A DNA stretch of 50,648 bases from CAIUGU01 sp040080215 (GCA_040080215.1 JBEBIT010000019.1:1-50648); one strand, 5' to 3'; shown: positions 24,333 through 32,604, numbered from the stretch's first letter. Numbers and translations: made by a program. The notes: a model not told the origin generated them from the letters alone.

Positions 24333-26114
24333 ATGACCGAGACAGCCAGCTTGCCAGCGCCCCGCCACACGAGATTGTCACCGCTCATCATCGGCGTTTC
24401 GGGCCACCGCGATCTCCATCCGGACTGCATCGAGCGCGTCAGGGCCGAGGTAACGGCGTTCGTCGATCGCCTCACTGCCTTCCTGCCTAACAGCCAGATC
24501 AGGGTCATGGTGGGCATGGCCCAGGGCGCCGATCTGCTGGTGGCGCAGGCAGCGCTCGACCGTCACCTTCCGGTTGATGCCGTCCTGCCCATGCCGCTTG
24601 AGCAGTATGCGGACGACTTTGGCGCTGAACCGCTGTTGCAGCTTCGCGAGATGTTGAAGCACCCTGATGTTCGCTGCATCGAGCTGGAGGGGAACCACGC
24701 TGCGCAGGGAGAGAGCGCGCTGTCCACGCAGCAGCAGCGCGACCTGCTTTACGTCAATCTCACTGACAGCCTCATCCGCAAGAGCAACCTGCTCATTGCG
24801 CTCTGGGATGGCGAGAACTCCCATTTGCCGGGTGGCACCGCGGATACCGTTCTCAAGTACCTCGATGCCAGCCCATCGAAAGGCAGCAGCGCCGAGTTGG
24901 GATTCGTCGATGATTCCAACGACGCGACATGGGGCCACCACTTTGTGTATTGGGTGCCGGCCCCCCGCAGGGCCACGACCGGCGAGATGCCGTCCACCCG
25001 GCCCTGCTACCTGTCGTCCATCGGCGAGAGCCTGCTGCGCCGCCATTCCGACATGCCCGTCGGGTTGCGTCACCAGCTCGAGGAGCTCGACAACTACAAC
25101 CGCGAGTTCGCCGCATTGACTGCGCGAGGCAGCCTCGGCGCCACCGATTCCCTGCTGCGGGCCTTGCCGCCGGACATGGCCATCGCGGACTCGTCGCTGC
25201 TCGAAGAGATCGACATGGAGTATGGCAAGGCCGATGCCCTGGCCGTCTATTACCAGAGTTACTCGGACCGGCTGTTCAAGTGGTTCAGCCTGATGGCTTC
25301 GGCCATGGGGTTGATGTTCCTGATCTACGCCAAGCTGCTCGACAGCAAGGTGTTCCTCGTTGGCTACCTCCTCGTGCTGCTGCTCGGACTCGGCGTGTTC
25401 TACACGGTCAGGGAGAAGCACTGGTTCTCGAAGCACCTTGTCTACCGCGCGCTCGCCGAGACGATGCGGACCAAGTTCTTCCTGCGCCTGGCATCGGCGG
25501 ATCGACACCTCAAGGCGCAGGACCTGATCACGCTGACCGGCATCGACCAGTTCGAGGGCTTCAGCTGGATCACCAACGTCCTGAAGAACGTCGAGCCGTT
25601 CGTAGAGCGCAACGCTCCCGAGGGCGCGGAAGCACGTCGCAAGATCGATTCAGTGCACCGCGCCTGGATCGAGGACCAGGAGGCCTACTTCCGCAGGAAG
25701 GTCAGGCATCTGGAGCACGTCTCGCATCGCCTCGAGAAGACGAAGGGCTTTCTCTTCTTCCTGCTGGTGCTGATGACCCTCATTATCGTTTTCTTCAGCG
25801 TCCGCCTGAAGGCAACCGAGCTGTTCGGCAAGACCTCGCTGAAGGACGGCGTGATGTTCCTGATGGGACTGTTGCCGGTCTGGCTCGGCATCTGGGAGAT
25901 CTACCAGAACAAGATGGCCACGCGAGAGCTGCTTTGGCAGTACCGGAATCAGCTCCGGCACTTCTCCCGAGCGCGCTTGCAGCTGGCACGCGACGGGGCG
26001 TGGCAGAGACACGCAACCATTCTTGCGGAGCTCGGACGCGAATCGTTGATGGAAAGCTATCTGTGGACGATTCACCGGTACCACCGCGAGCACGAGCCGC
26101 CCGCATCCGGCTGA
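24333..26114 (+). CDS. SLOG-domain sensor fused to four-helix membrane region (SLATT-like)
   Basis: A 593-residue protein. The N-terminal third has the Rossmann-like SLOG (SMF/DprA-LOG) fingerprint: IIGVSGHRDL (19-28), VMVGMAQGADLLVAQAAL (58-75), VLPMPLEQYADDF, and LLIALWDGENSHLPGGTADTVLKYL (153-177). SLOG domains bind nucleotides or nucleotide-derived ligands. The C-terminal part has two membrane-span pairs, about 315-335/338-358 and 471-490/506-524, separated by a helical segment. This is the layout of SLATT-type predicted pore-forming effectors linked to SLOG and SMODS systems. ATG 24333 lacks a good ribosome site and has no in-frame alternative. The divergent TIR gene suggests a signal-sensor pair. 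The SLATT label is by architecture, not alignment. Confidence 0.75.
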   Translation: MTETASLPAPRHTRLSPLIIGVSGHRDLHPDCIERVRAEVTAFVDRLTAFLPNSQIRVMVGMAQGADLLVAQAALDRHLPVDAVLPMPLEQYADDFGAEPLLQLREMLKHPDVRCIELEGNHAAQGESALSTQQQRDLLYVNLTDSLIRKSNLLIALWDGENSHLPGGTADTVLKYLDASPSKGSSAELGFVDDSNDATWGHHFVYWVPAPRRATTGEMPSTRPCYLSSIGESLLRRHSDMPVGLRHQLEELDNYNREFAALTARGSLGATDSLLRALPPDMAIADSSLLEEIDMEYGKADALAVYYQSYSDRLFKWFSLMASAMGLMFLIYAKLLDSKVFLVGYLLVLLLGLGVFYTVREKHWFSKHLVYRALAETMRTKFFLRLASADRHLKAQDLITLTGIDQFEGFSWITNVLKNVEPFVERNAPEGAEARRKIDSVHRAWIEDQEAYFRRKVRHLEHVSHRLEKTKGFLFFLLVLMTLIIVFFSVRLKATELFGKTSLKDGVMFLMGLLPVWLGIWEIYQNKMATRELLWQYRNQLRHFSRARLQLARDGAWQRHATILAELGRESLMESYLWTIHRYHREHEPPASG

Positions 26115-26256
26115 GTGATATTGAGAGTAAGCCGAGTGGCCGGGAAGCCGCGTGTCAGGGCTGCCTGCAGGGTTTCGCAGACACCTGCCAAGGGCCGTAT
26201 TGGCATCAAGATAAGCGCGCTTAACTGGTGAAAATTCCCGCCAGCGCCGTCGCCGC

Positions 26257-26481
26257 GCTCCGATCGGTGCGGGCCTCGGCGGCCTCACTGGCGGCGGTCT
26301 CGGTTACTACATGGACGTCCAGGAAGCCAAGCTGCGCAAGCAGCTTGAAGGCACCGGTGTCAGCGTTACCCGGAGCGGCGACGAGATCACGCTCATCGCG
26401 TCCGGTGGCATCGAACGAGACCCCGAAGGTCGTGCACGGAATCGTCGCGTCGAGATCGTGTTGTGTCCGATCACGCAGTAA
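26257..26481 (+). pseudogene. decayed OmpA-family (YiaD-like) lipoprotein gene with internal deletion
   Basis: In one frame this reads GAGLGGLTGGGLGYYMDVQE, then AKLRKQLEGTGVSVTRSGDE and ITLIA, which is the glycine-zipper and pre-OmpA segment of YiaD-type proteins. It then jumps to EGRARNRRVEIVL, the very end of an OmpA C-terminal domain, and a TAA at 26479. About 80-90 residues, including the peptidoglycan-binding core, are missing, and no signal peptide or lipobox lies upstream. The longest ORF from an ATG (26311) is 56 codons. The flanking bases 26115-26256 hold no recognisable gene. It appears to be a remnant, possibly left by a rearrangement that brought in the TIR/SLOG pair. Confidence 0.7.
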
Positions 26482-26510
26482 CGCGGCTTGCCGCCTCGCC
26501 ACGCCAGCGA

Positions 26511-26544
26511 AAAGGGCCGGCCCGGTTTCCCGGGTCGGCCCTTT
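26511..26544. terminator. rho-independent terminator downstream of rpoH
   Basis: AAAGGGCCGGCCCGG (26511-26525) and CCGGGTCGGCCCTTT (26530-26544) form a 15-bp stem with one G-U position and a TTTC loop. On the minus strand it is followed by T residues, 29 bases after the rpoH stop. It may also work on the plus strand. Confidence 0.8.
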
Positions 26545-26572
26545 GGTTCTGCAATGGGCTGGACGCGCTGGA

Positions 26573-27475
26573 TCAGTTCGCAGGCTCGGCAACCATCTCG
26601 CGCAGCTTCTTGATCGCGTGCGCCTCGATCTGCCGGATGCGCTCTGCCGAAACGCCATACTGATCGGCGAGTTCGTGGAGCGTGGCCTTCTTGTCCGCCA
26701 TCCAGCGGCTGCGCAGGATCTGCTGACTACGCTCATCGAGTGAACTGAGCGCGACTGCCACCCGGTCCGCAGAGTCCTCATCCCACTGCTCGCGCTCGAC
26801 CGCAATGGCCGGGTCCGCCGAGGGATGGGGCAGGTACGCGGAAGGCGAATACGCCCCTTCCTCGTCATCCGCATCCGGGGCCGGATCAAAGGCCACGTCG
26901 CGAGACGACAGTCGTTGTTCCATTTCCGTGACTTCAGCCGTCGTCACACCGAGGTCGCGCGCCACAGCCTGCGTTTCCGCTTCCGACAGCCAGCCCATGT
27001 TCTTCTTGAGGCGGCGCAGGTTGAAGAACAGCTTGCGCTGTGCCTTCGTCGTAGCCACCTTCACGAGGCGCCAGTTGCGCAGCACATACTCGTGGATCTC
27101 GGCACGGATCCAGTGGACGGCGAACGACACCAGACGCACATCCATCGTCGGGTCGAAGCGCTTCACGGCCTTCATCAGGCCCACGTTGCCTTCCTGGATC
27201 AGGTCGCCCACCGGCAGGCCGTAACCCGAGTAGCCGCGCGCGATATGCACCACGAAGCGCAAGTGGGACAACACGAGGTGCCGCGCTGCTTCGAGGTCGT
27301 TTTCCTGATGGAAACGCACGGCCAAGGCCCGCTCTTCTTCGCGGCTCAGTACCGGAATCTGGGCAACACGGTCTACATACGCATCGAGGCTGCCAATCGG
27401 ACCAGCCAGAATGCGGTCTGGATTTTGCCCAAGAGGCGCCATCGGGGTTGCGACGGTCAGGGCGGTAGTCATCAT
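26573..27475 (-). CDS. rpoH: heat-shock sigma factor RpoH (sigma-32)
   Basis: A 300-residue sigma-70-family factor that directs RNA polymerase to heat-shock promoters. Region 2 (LSHLRFVVHIARGYSGYGLPVGDLIQEGNVGLMKAVKRFDP) and the C-terminal helix-turn-helix (LHELADQYGVSAERIRQIEAHAIKKLRE) are clear. QRKLFFNLRRLKK is the RpoH box specific to this subgroup. GGGGAGG precedes ATG 27475 (a second ATG follows directly). It lies downstream of ftsYEX as in E. coli. A perfect CIRCE operator sits 47 bases upstream, which E. coli lacks. Confidence 0.97.
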   Translation of the reverse strand: MMTTALTVATPMAPLGQNPDRILAGPIGSLDAYVDRVAQIPVLSREEERALAVRFHQENDLEAARHLVLSHLRFVVHIARGYSGYGLPVGDLIQEGNVGLMKAVKRFDPTMDVRLVSFAVHWIRAEIHEYVLRNWRLVKVATTKAQRKLFFNLRRLKKNMGWLSEAETQAVARDLGVTTAEVTEMEQRLSSRDVAFDPAPDADDEEGAYSPSAYLPHPSADPAIAVEREQWDEDSADRVAVALSSLDERSQQILRSRWMADKKATLHELADQYGVSAERIRQIEAHAIKKLREMVAEPAN

Positions 27476-27522
27476 GTGTTCAGGACCTCCCCAAGTTCGA
27501 ATTCATCTACTAGGTTTGTAGC

Positions 27523-27549
27523 TTAGCACTCGCGGTATATGAGTGCTAA
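27523..27549. promoter_or_regulatory. CIRCE element (HrcA operator) upstream of rpoH
   Basis: TTAGCACTC (27523-27531), a nine-base spacer and GAGTGCTAA (27541-27549) match the CIRCE consensus at every position and in spacer length. CIRCE is the binding site of the HrcA repressor, normally found before groESL, dnaK or hrcA. Here the only gene it can precede is rpoH, 47 bases away. If transcribed, it would also form a 9-bp stem in the rpoH leader. The rest of the 27476-27711 gap has an AT-rich patch (27632-27665), likely promoter-bearing, but I could not assign hexamers with confidence. Confidence 0.92.
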
Positions 27550-27711
27550 TAACGGTAGGGAGTTCCGTACTGTTGAGGGGGTTATGGGTCGGGCCAGCTG
27601 CGGTAGTGGGGCGGGGCGACCGAGAGCGCCGTATATGGTTTATTTAAATTGAACTAATATCAATCTTGGTGGGGGCTGGGAGCCCTCTGCCACAGACGGA
27701 TTTACAGATAG

Positions 27712-28626
27712 CTACTTGGGTTCGATGGCACGCAGATGGCGGCTTGCCGCGATGAATGAACCCAGCCACCCAAGCGCGACCCCTGCCCCGACCAGCAGGA
27801 ACGTCGTCTTGAGTCCAAGTCCGGTCAGGCGGAAATCGCTGCCATAAAGGCCCGTGATGCGCTGGACCGGGCCACTCAGCACCAGAACAGTGACGGTGAC
27901 GATGAGCAGCGCTACCAGGCTGCCACCGAGTCCATACCATAGACCGCTATACAGGAATGGCCGACGGACGAAGGCATCGCTGCCGCCCACGAGTTTGGTG
28001 ACTTCGATTTCATCGCGCCGGTTCTGGATATCGAGCCGGATGGTGTTGCCGACGATCACCATGACACCGATGCCGAGCAGGACGGCCGCGACAAAGTTCC
28101 CACGGCGAGCCGCCTCGAGAATGGCCTCGAGCCGCTGCACCCACGCGGTGTCCAGTTGCACGATTTCCACTTCAGGCAGCGCCTTCAGGTCGGCTCCCAC
28201 GCTTTCGAGGTGGGCGGGCGTCAGGTCGCCGGCACCGGGGCGGACGATGAGCGTATGGGGCAGCGGGTTGTCGGCGAGCGCATCGAGTGCGGCCCCGAAT
28301 CCGGAGAACTCGCGGAACTCCTTCAGTGCCGCCGTCGACGTGATCAGGTCCACCTTGGCGATATCACGTCGCTGCCGGATCCTGTCGGCCACTTCGCGTG
28401 CCTGTTGTTCGCTGACGTTGCGCTTCAGGTAGACCGAGATATCCACGGCATTGCTGAGGTCGCCGGTGACGGAGCGCGCGTTTGCGACCAGTACCTGCAG
28501 GCACGCGGGCAGCGCGAGTGCGATCCCGATGACGAGGATCGTGAGCAGGTTCGAGACAGGCTGCTGCGACAGTCGTCCCAGCGAACCGACAAGCGTCTGT
28601 AGATGGCGGGTGAGCCAGGCGCCCAT
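27712..28626 (-). CDS. ftsX: cell division ABC-type protein FtsX
   Basis: A 304-residue inner-membrane protein that, with FtsE, controls septal peptidoglycan hydrolases through EnvC-like partners. One N-terminal span (LLTILVIGIALALPACLQVLV), a periplasmic domain (about 50-165) and three C-terminal spans give the FtsX topology; VTKLVGGSDAFVRRPFLYSGLWYG is a family motif. ATG 28626 has GAGG eight bases upstream; a longer frame to 28833 overlaps ftsE and is unlikely. It lies 46 bases after ftsE. Confidence 0.94.
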   Translation of the reverse strand: MGAWLTRHLQTLVGSLGRLSQQPVSNLLTILVIGIALALPACLQVLVANARSVTGDLSNAVDISVYLKRNVSEQQAREVADRIRQRRDIAKVDLITSTAALKEFREFSGFGAALDALADNPLPHTLIVRPGAGDLTPAHLESVGADLKALPEVEIVQLDTAWVQRLEAILEAARRGNFVAAVLLGIGVMVIVGNTIRLDIQNRRDEIEVTKLVGGSDAFVRRPFLYSGLWYGLGGSLVALLIVTVTVLVLSGPVQRITGLYGSDFRLTGLGLKTTFLLVGAGVALGWLGSFIAASRHLRAIEPK

Positions 28627-28672
28627 CAGTCTTGCCTCATCACGAGGGTGGGTGTGCGTGCGGCCATGCTGG

Positions 28673-29404
28673 TCATTCCATTCCAAGGAAGCTGGCGGGA
28701 TCGACCAGTGCTGCGCCAGAGGGATTACCCCCCGCGGGGGGCAGCGTTGTTTCGTCCTGGATGCGACCGCCTTCGAGGCGAACCCGTCGCAGCCCGAAGC
28801 GCTCCAGCAGGCGAATGTCGTGGCTCGCAACAAGCACCGTGACCCCGACCTCGTTGAAGCGCCGGAAGATCTGCATGACCTCGAGCGACAGATCGGGATC
28901 GAGGTTGCCGGTGGGCTCGTCCGCGATCAGCACCGGTGGCTTGCTGACGACGGCCCTGGCAATGCCGACGCGCTGCTGCTCACCCGTCGACAGTTCAAGC
29001 GGCAAAGCTTGTTCGCGTGAGAGCAGCCCTACCTGGTCGAGCGCCGCCCGTACCCGCTTGCCGAGTTCCCGCGAGCCCACGCCCGCGATGATCAGGGGCA
29101 GGGCGACGTTGTCAAAGATCGTGCGGTCGGCCAGGAGCTTGTGGTCCTGGAAGACAACCCCGACCTGGCGGCGAAACGCAGGAATGCGGCTACGCGAGAC
29201 GTTGGCGACGTTGAGGTTGTTGACCGTCACCTGGCCGCGCGTCGGGCGCTCGATGAGCGCGATCAGCTTGAGCAAAGTGGACTTGCCCGCACCCGAATGC
29301 CCCGTCAGGAAGACCATCTCGCCGCTCGCGATATCGAGCGACAGGTCGGTGAGCGCCTCGCGCCCGTTCGGATAGCGTTTGAAGACGTGCTCGAAGCGGA
29401 TCAT
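28673..29404 (-). CDS. ftsE: cell division ATP-binding protein FtsE
   Basis: A 243-residue ABC ATPase partner of FtsX. Walker A is GHSGAGKST, the signature is ELSTGEQQRVGIARA, Walker B is PVLIADEPTGNLDP, and the switch histidine is in VASHDIRLL. It has about 20 more residues at the C-terminus than E. coli FtsE (222). Its ATG overlaps the ftsY TGA (ATGA), so translation is probably coupled. Confidence 0.95.
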   Translation of the reverse strand: MIRFEHVFKRYPNGREALTDLSLDIASGEMVFLTGHSGAGKSTLLKLIALIERPTRGQVTVNNLNVANVSRSRIPAFRRQVGVVFQDHKLLADRTIFDNVALPLIIAGVGSRELGKRVRAALDQVGLLSREQALPLELSTGEQQRVGIARAVVSKPPVLIADEPTGNLDPDLSLEVMQIFRRFNEVGVTVLVASHDIRLLERFGLRRVRLEGGRIQDETTLPPAGGNPSGAALVDPASFLGME

Positions 29405-30390
29405 GCGGCCGGCTTGCCTGACGCAAGCAGTTCATCGACGAAGCTTTCCGCGTCGAACACCGCGAAGTCCTCGGCGGCTTCGCCGATGCCGACGAAGCGG
29501 ATAGGCAGTCGCAGCCGATCCGCGATCGCGAGGACGATGCCGCCCTTCGCCGTGCCGTCGAGCTTGGTGAGGACGACGCCGGTGACGCCGAGCGCTTCAT
29601 TGAAGAGCTTCGCCTGCTGGAGCGCGTTCTGTCCCTGGCCCGCATCCAGCACGAGCAGCACTTCATGCGGAGCCGACGGATCGACGCGGCCCATGACTCG
29701 CTTCACCTTCTTCAGTTCTTCCATCAGGTTCGACTGCGTGTGCAACCGGCCAGCGGTATCCGCCAGCAGCACATCCATGTCACGCGCCCTCGAAGACTGC
29801 ATGCCGTCGAAGATCACCGCTGCCGGATCGGTACCCGCCGCCTGCGTGATGACCGGGACCTGGTTCCGTTCGCCCCAGACGGCCAGTTGCTCGACCGCCG
29901 CCGCGCGGAAGGTGTCGCCGGCCGCGAGCATGATCTTGAGCCCTTCGGCCTTGAGTTGATGCGCAAGCTTGCCGATCGTCGTGGTCTTGCCCGCCCCGTT
30001 CACGCCGACGACGAGGATCGCAAAAGGCCTGGGGCCCGACCTCACGTCGAGGGGGAGAGCGCAAGGCTTCAGGATGGCGAGCAGTGACGCGCGCAGTGCC
30101 CGCAGCAAGGCATCAAGGTCGTCGAGTTCGCGGCGTTCGACCTGTTTGCGCAGTCCTGCGAGGATCCTCTCCGTGGTTTCGACACCGACGTCAGCCGTGA
30201 TGAGTCGGGTCTCGAGTTCCTCCAGCACGGCAGCATCGATCTTGCCCCCGGGCAGAAGGTTCGCGAGATCGTGCGTCAGCCACGAGGTGGTCTGCTTCAG
30301 CTTCTGCCGCAGCCGCCCGAAGAAGCCCGGTTGCGCACTATCGGCAGTGTTCTCGAGGGCTTTCTTTGATTTCAGTCCAAACATGGGCAT
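29401..30390 (-). CDS. ftsY: signal recognition particle receptor FtsY
   Basis: A 329-residue SRP GTPase that docks ribosome-SRP complexes at the inner membrane. The NG domains are complete: GVNGAGKTTTIGKLA, AAGDTFRAAAVEQL, LADTAGRLHTQ, TKLDGTAKGG. The acidic A domain that makes E. coli FtsY 497 residues long is almost absent; only about 20 residues precede the amphipathic targeting helix GFFGRLRQKLKQT. ATG 30390 (MPMFGLKS) is chosen; the open frame to 31191 runs antisense through rsmD and is not credible. Confidence 0.93.
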   Translation of the reverse strand: MPMFGLKSKKALENTADSAQPGFFGRLRQKLKQTTSWLTHDLANLLPGGKIDAAVLEELETRLITADVGVETTERILAGLRKQVERRELDDLDALLRALRASLLAILKPCALPLDVRSGPRPFAILVVGVNGAGKTTTIGKLAHQLKAEGLKIMLAAGDTFRAAAVEQLAVWGERNQVPVITQAAGTDPAAVIFDGMQSSRARDMDVLLADTAGRLHTQSNLMEELKKVKRVMGRVDPSAPHEVLLVLDAGQGQNALQQAKLFNEALGVTGVVLTKLDGTAKGGIVLAIADRLRLPIRFVGIGEAAEDFAVFDAESFVDELLASGKPAA

Positions 30391-30582
30391 TCCGCAGGAG
30401 GGCAAGAGCCTTTCCCGGTACGTCGCCACGGCGAGCGGCAGTCCGGCGAGCACGGCTGGCGGGTCGCGCCCACCGTTGTCTCGATTGTAACAGGCAGAGG
30501 GCGCGGTTCCGGGATGTCGTTGTCGCAGCCATGCCGGACTGGCGAGGTCCGATTCGCTACCATGCGACCACCGGACTGCGCC

Positions 30583-31212
30583 ATGACATCCAAGAAGCCA
30601 CCCAACCCACGCGCATCTCCGAACGGTAGCCGCTCGGGTCGCGCCGACTTGTCTGGCTTGCCGCACCAGCTGCGCATCATCGGTGGCCGGTGGCGCGGGA
30701 CGAAGTTGCGCTTTCCGGCGGTCGAAGCGATCCGGCCCACGCCAGACCGTGTGCGCGAAACCCTGTTCAACTGGTTGGCCTCGGTAATTGGCGGCTCGCG
30801 TTGCCTCGACCTGTTTGCGGGTAGCGGTGCCCTTGGCTTGGAAGCGTTGTCGCGGGGTGCGCGCGAAGTCGTGTTCGTCGATCGGGATGCGCGCATCGGA
30901 ACTTACTTGCGCGAGACGCTCGCGAGGCTGAAGTCCACTGATGGCAAGGTGCTGGTGGGCGATGCGCAGCGCTGCCTCGAGGACGTGGGCGGTCCGTTCA
31001 ATGTCGTTTTCCTGGACCCGCCGTTCGGAGCGGGCCTGCTGCCGAAGCTGTTGGCGGAGCTCACGTCGCCCGGGATGTTGGCACCCGGCGCCTTTGTCTA
31101 TGTCGAGAGCGAGGCGGAGGAGGGTGAACCGCTGCTGCCTTCCGGATGGGTGCTGCACCGTTCCGGGCGTGCCGGCAAAGTGGGCTATCATCTCGTCCGG
31201 ACGGCGGAATAG
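30583..31212 (+). CDS. rsmD: 16S rRNA (guanine(966)-N2)-methyltransferase RsmD
   Basis: A 209-residue SAM-dependent enzyme for G966 of 16S rRNA. LRIIGGRWRGTKLRFP, RPTPDRVRETLFNWL, CLDLFAGSGALGLEALSRGA and the catalytic FLDPPFG are all characteristic. Starts at ATG 30583 and ATG 30562 are both possible and neither has a strong ribosome site. Divergent from ftsY, as often seen, and 23 bases before coaD. Confidence 0.92.
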   Translation: MTSKKPPNPRASPNGSRSGRADLSGLPHQLRIIGGRWRGTKLRFPAVEAIRPTPDRVRETLFNWLASVIGGSRCLDLFAGSGALGLEALSRGAREVVFVDRDARIGTYLRETLARLKSTDGKVLVGDAQRCLEDVGGPFNVVFLDPPFGAGLLPKLLAELTSPGMLAPGAFVYVESEAEEGEPLLPSGWVLHRSGRAGKVGYHLVRTAE

Positions 31213-31235
31213 GTCAATCGGAGGTTCCTGAGCGC

Positions 31236-31727
31236 ATGACCAAGGCGATGTATCCGGGGACCTTCGATCCCATCACCAACGGCCATCGAGACCTCGTCCG
31301 TCGTGCCGCGGCCATCTTTTCCGAAGTCACCGTGGCCATCGCGGCCAATCCCGGCAAGGCGCCCCTGTTTACGCTGGAAGAGCGCGTCGCGCTTGCTCGC
31401 GAGGTGCTGGCCGACATTCCGAATGTCGTCGTTACCGGGTATGCCGGCCTGACCGTGGAGTTCGCGAAGCAGCATGGCATCGGCGTCGTCGTCCGCGGCC
31501 TGCGCGCCGTTTCCGATTTCGAGTTCGAATTCCAGCTCGCGACCATGAGCCGTCATCTGTCGGACAAGGTCGACTATGTCTTCCTGACGCCGACCGAGCA
31601 GTTCAATTTCATTTCATCGACGCTGGTGCGGGAGATCGCGAGCTTGGGCGGCAATGTGTCCGAGTTCGTCCATCCCCGAGTGGCCGCAGCCTTGCTCGCC
31701 AAGCGCCAGCTGAAAAAGCCCGACTAG
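31236..31727 (+). CDS. coaD: phosphopantetheine adenylyltransferase (CoaD)
   Basis: A 163-residue nucleotidyltransferase that makes dephospho-CoA from phosphopantetheine and ATP. AMYPGTFDPITNGHRDLVRRA carries the TxGH nucleotide-binding motif (here TNGH), and PTEQFNFISSTLVREIASLGGNVSEFV has the ISSTxVR motif. GGAGG precedes ATG 31236. It forms an rsmD-coaD operon; the stop overlaps that of convergent mutM. The pathway partner coaBC lies about 3.6 kb away. Confidence 0.96.
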   Translation: MTKAMYPGTFDPITNGHRDLVRRAAAIFSEVTVAIAANPGKAPLFTLEERVALAREVLADIPNVVVTGYAGLTVEFAKQHGIGVVVRGLRAVSDFEFEFQLATMSRHLSDKVDYVFLTPTEQFNFISSTLVREIASLGGNVSEFVHPRVAAALLAKRQLKKPD

Positions 31728-32539
31728 CGCTGGCAGCTGGGGCAGAAGTAGGTGGAGCGGCCCCCTTGCGTGAGCTGGCGTATGGGCGTCCTGCAGCGGC
31801 GGCAAGGCTCGCCCGCGCGTTCGTAGACGAACAGCTTCTGCCGGAAGTAACCGCTTGCCCCTTCCGGATTTACGTAGTCCCGCAATGTGGTGCCTCCGGC
31901 CTTGATGGCATCGCGCAGCACGGCCTTGATCTCGGTGGCGAGGCGCGCCAGTTCCACTTTCGTGATGCGCCCAGCCGCCCGCCGGGGCCGGATCCCGGCC
32001 CGAAAGAGGGATTCGCTTGCGTAGATGTTCCCGACGCCGACGACGACATGGCTGTCCATGATGAACTGCTTGATCGTCACCTTGCGCCTGCGCGCCACCT
32101 TGGTCAGGTAGGTGCCGTCAAAGCCGTCCTCGAGGGGTTCCGGCGCCAGACGCTTCAGGAGCGGATGGTCGTTGGGGTCGCTAGCAGTGAAATGCAGGCT
32201 GCCGAACCGGCGCGGATCGTTGAAGCGCAGGCATTGCCCGGTTTCGAGGACGATATCCACATGATCGTGGGTGATGGGTGCAATTTGTGCGTCCATTACA
32301 CGCAGATTCCCGGACATCCCAAGGTGCAGGATGAGACTGCCGTGGTCTAGGTCGATCAGCAGGTATTTGGCTCGGCGCCTGACGTTCCGCACCGTCTGCT
32401 GCGCCACTGCCCTTGGCAGGTCCTCGGCGATTCGCCACCTGAGGCGTGGTTCGCGTACCACCACGGCGGTGATGCGGCGACCCAGGATCGCAGGTGCGAT
32501 CCCGAGGCGGGTGGTCTCGACTTCGGGTAATTCGGGCAT
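31724..32539 (-). CDS. mutM: formamidopyrimidine-DNA glycosylase (MutM/Fpg)
   Basis: A 271-residue base-excision enzyme that removes 8-oxoguanine. After Met removal, Pro1 and Glu2 of MPELPEVETTRLG are the catalytic residues. The helix-two-turn-helix segment (VGVGNIYASESLFRAGIRPRR) and the C-terminal zinc finger (CRRCRTPIRQLTQGGRSTYFCPSC) are complete. The start is fixed by the need for Pro at position 2, which excludes the upstream start at 32575. Confidence 0.96.
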   Translation of the reverse strand: MPELPEVETTRLGIAPAILGRRITAVVVREPRLRWRIAEDLPRAVAQQTVRNVRRRAKYLLIDLDHGSLILHLGMSGNLRVMDAQIAPITHDHVDIVLETGQCLRFNDPRRFGSLHFTASDPNDHPLLKRLAPEPLEDGFDGTYLTKVARRRKVTIKQFIMDSHVVVGVGNIYASESLFRAGIRPRRAAGRITKVELARLATEIKAVLRDAIKAGGTTLRDYVNPEGASGYFRQKLFVYERAGEPCRRCRTPIRQLTQGGRSTYFCPSCQR

Positions 32540-32604
32540 GAGGTGGTTGAAGATAGCGGAATGAGCGCCACACAACGATTTGAGGATTACGGGGAATCGC
32601 TCAT

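Noticed and set aside
26228..26743. 171-residue open frame after the SLOG gene
   Set aside because: The OmpA-like similarity lies in a different frame, and this frame runs on through the rpoH terminator and antisense into rpoH.
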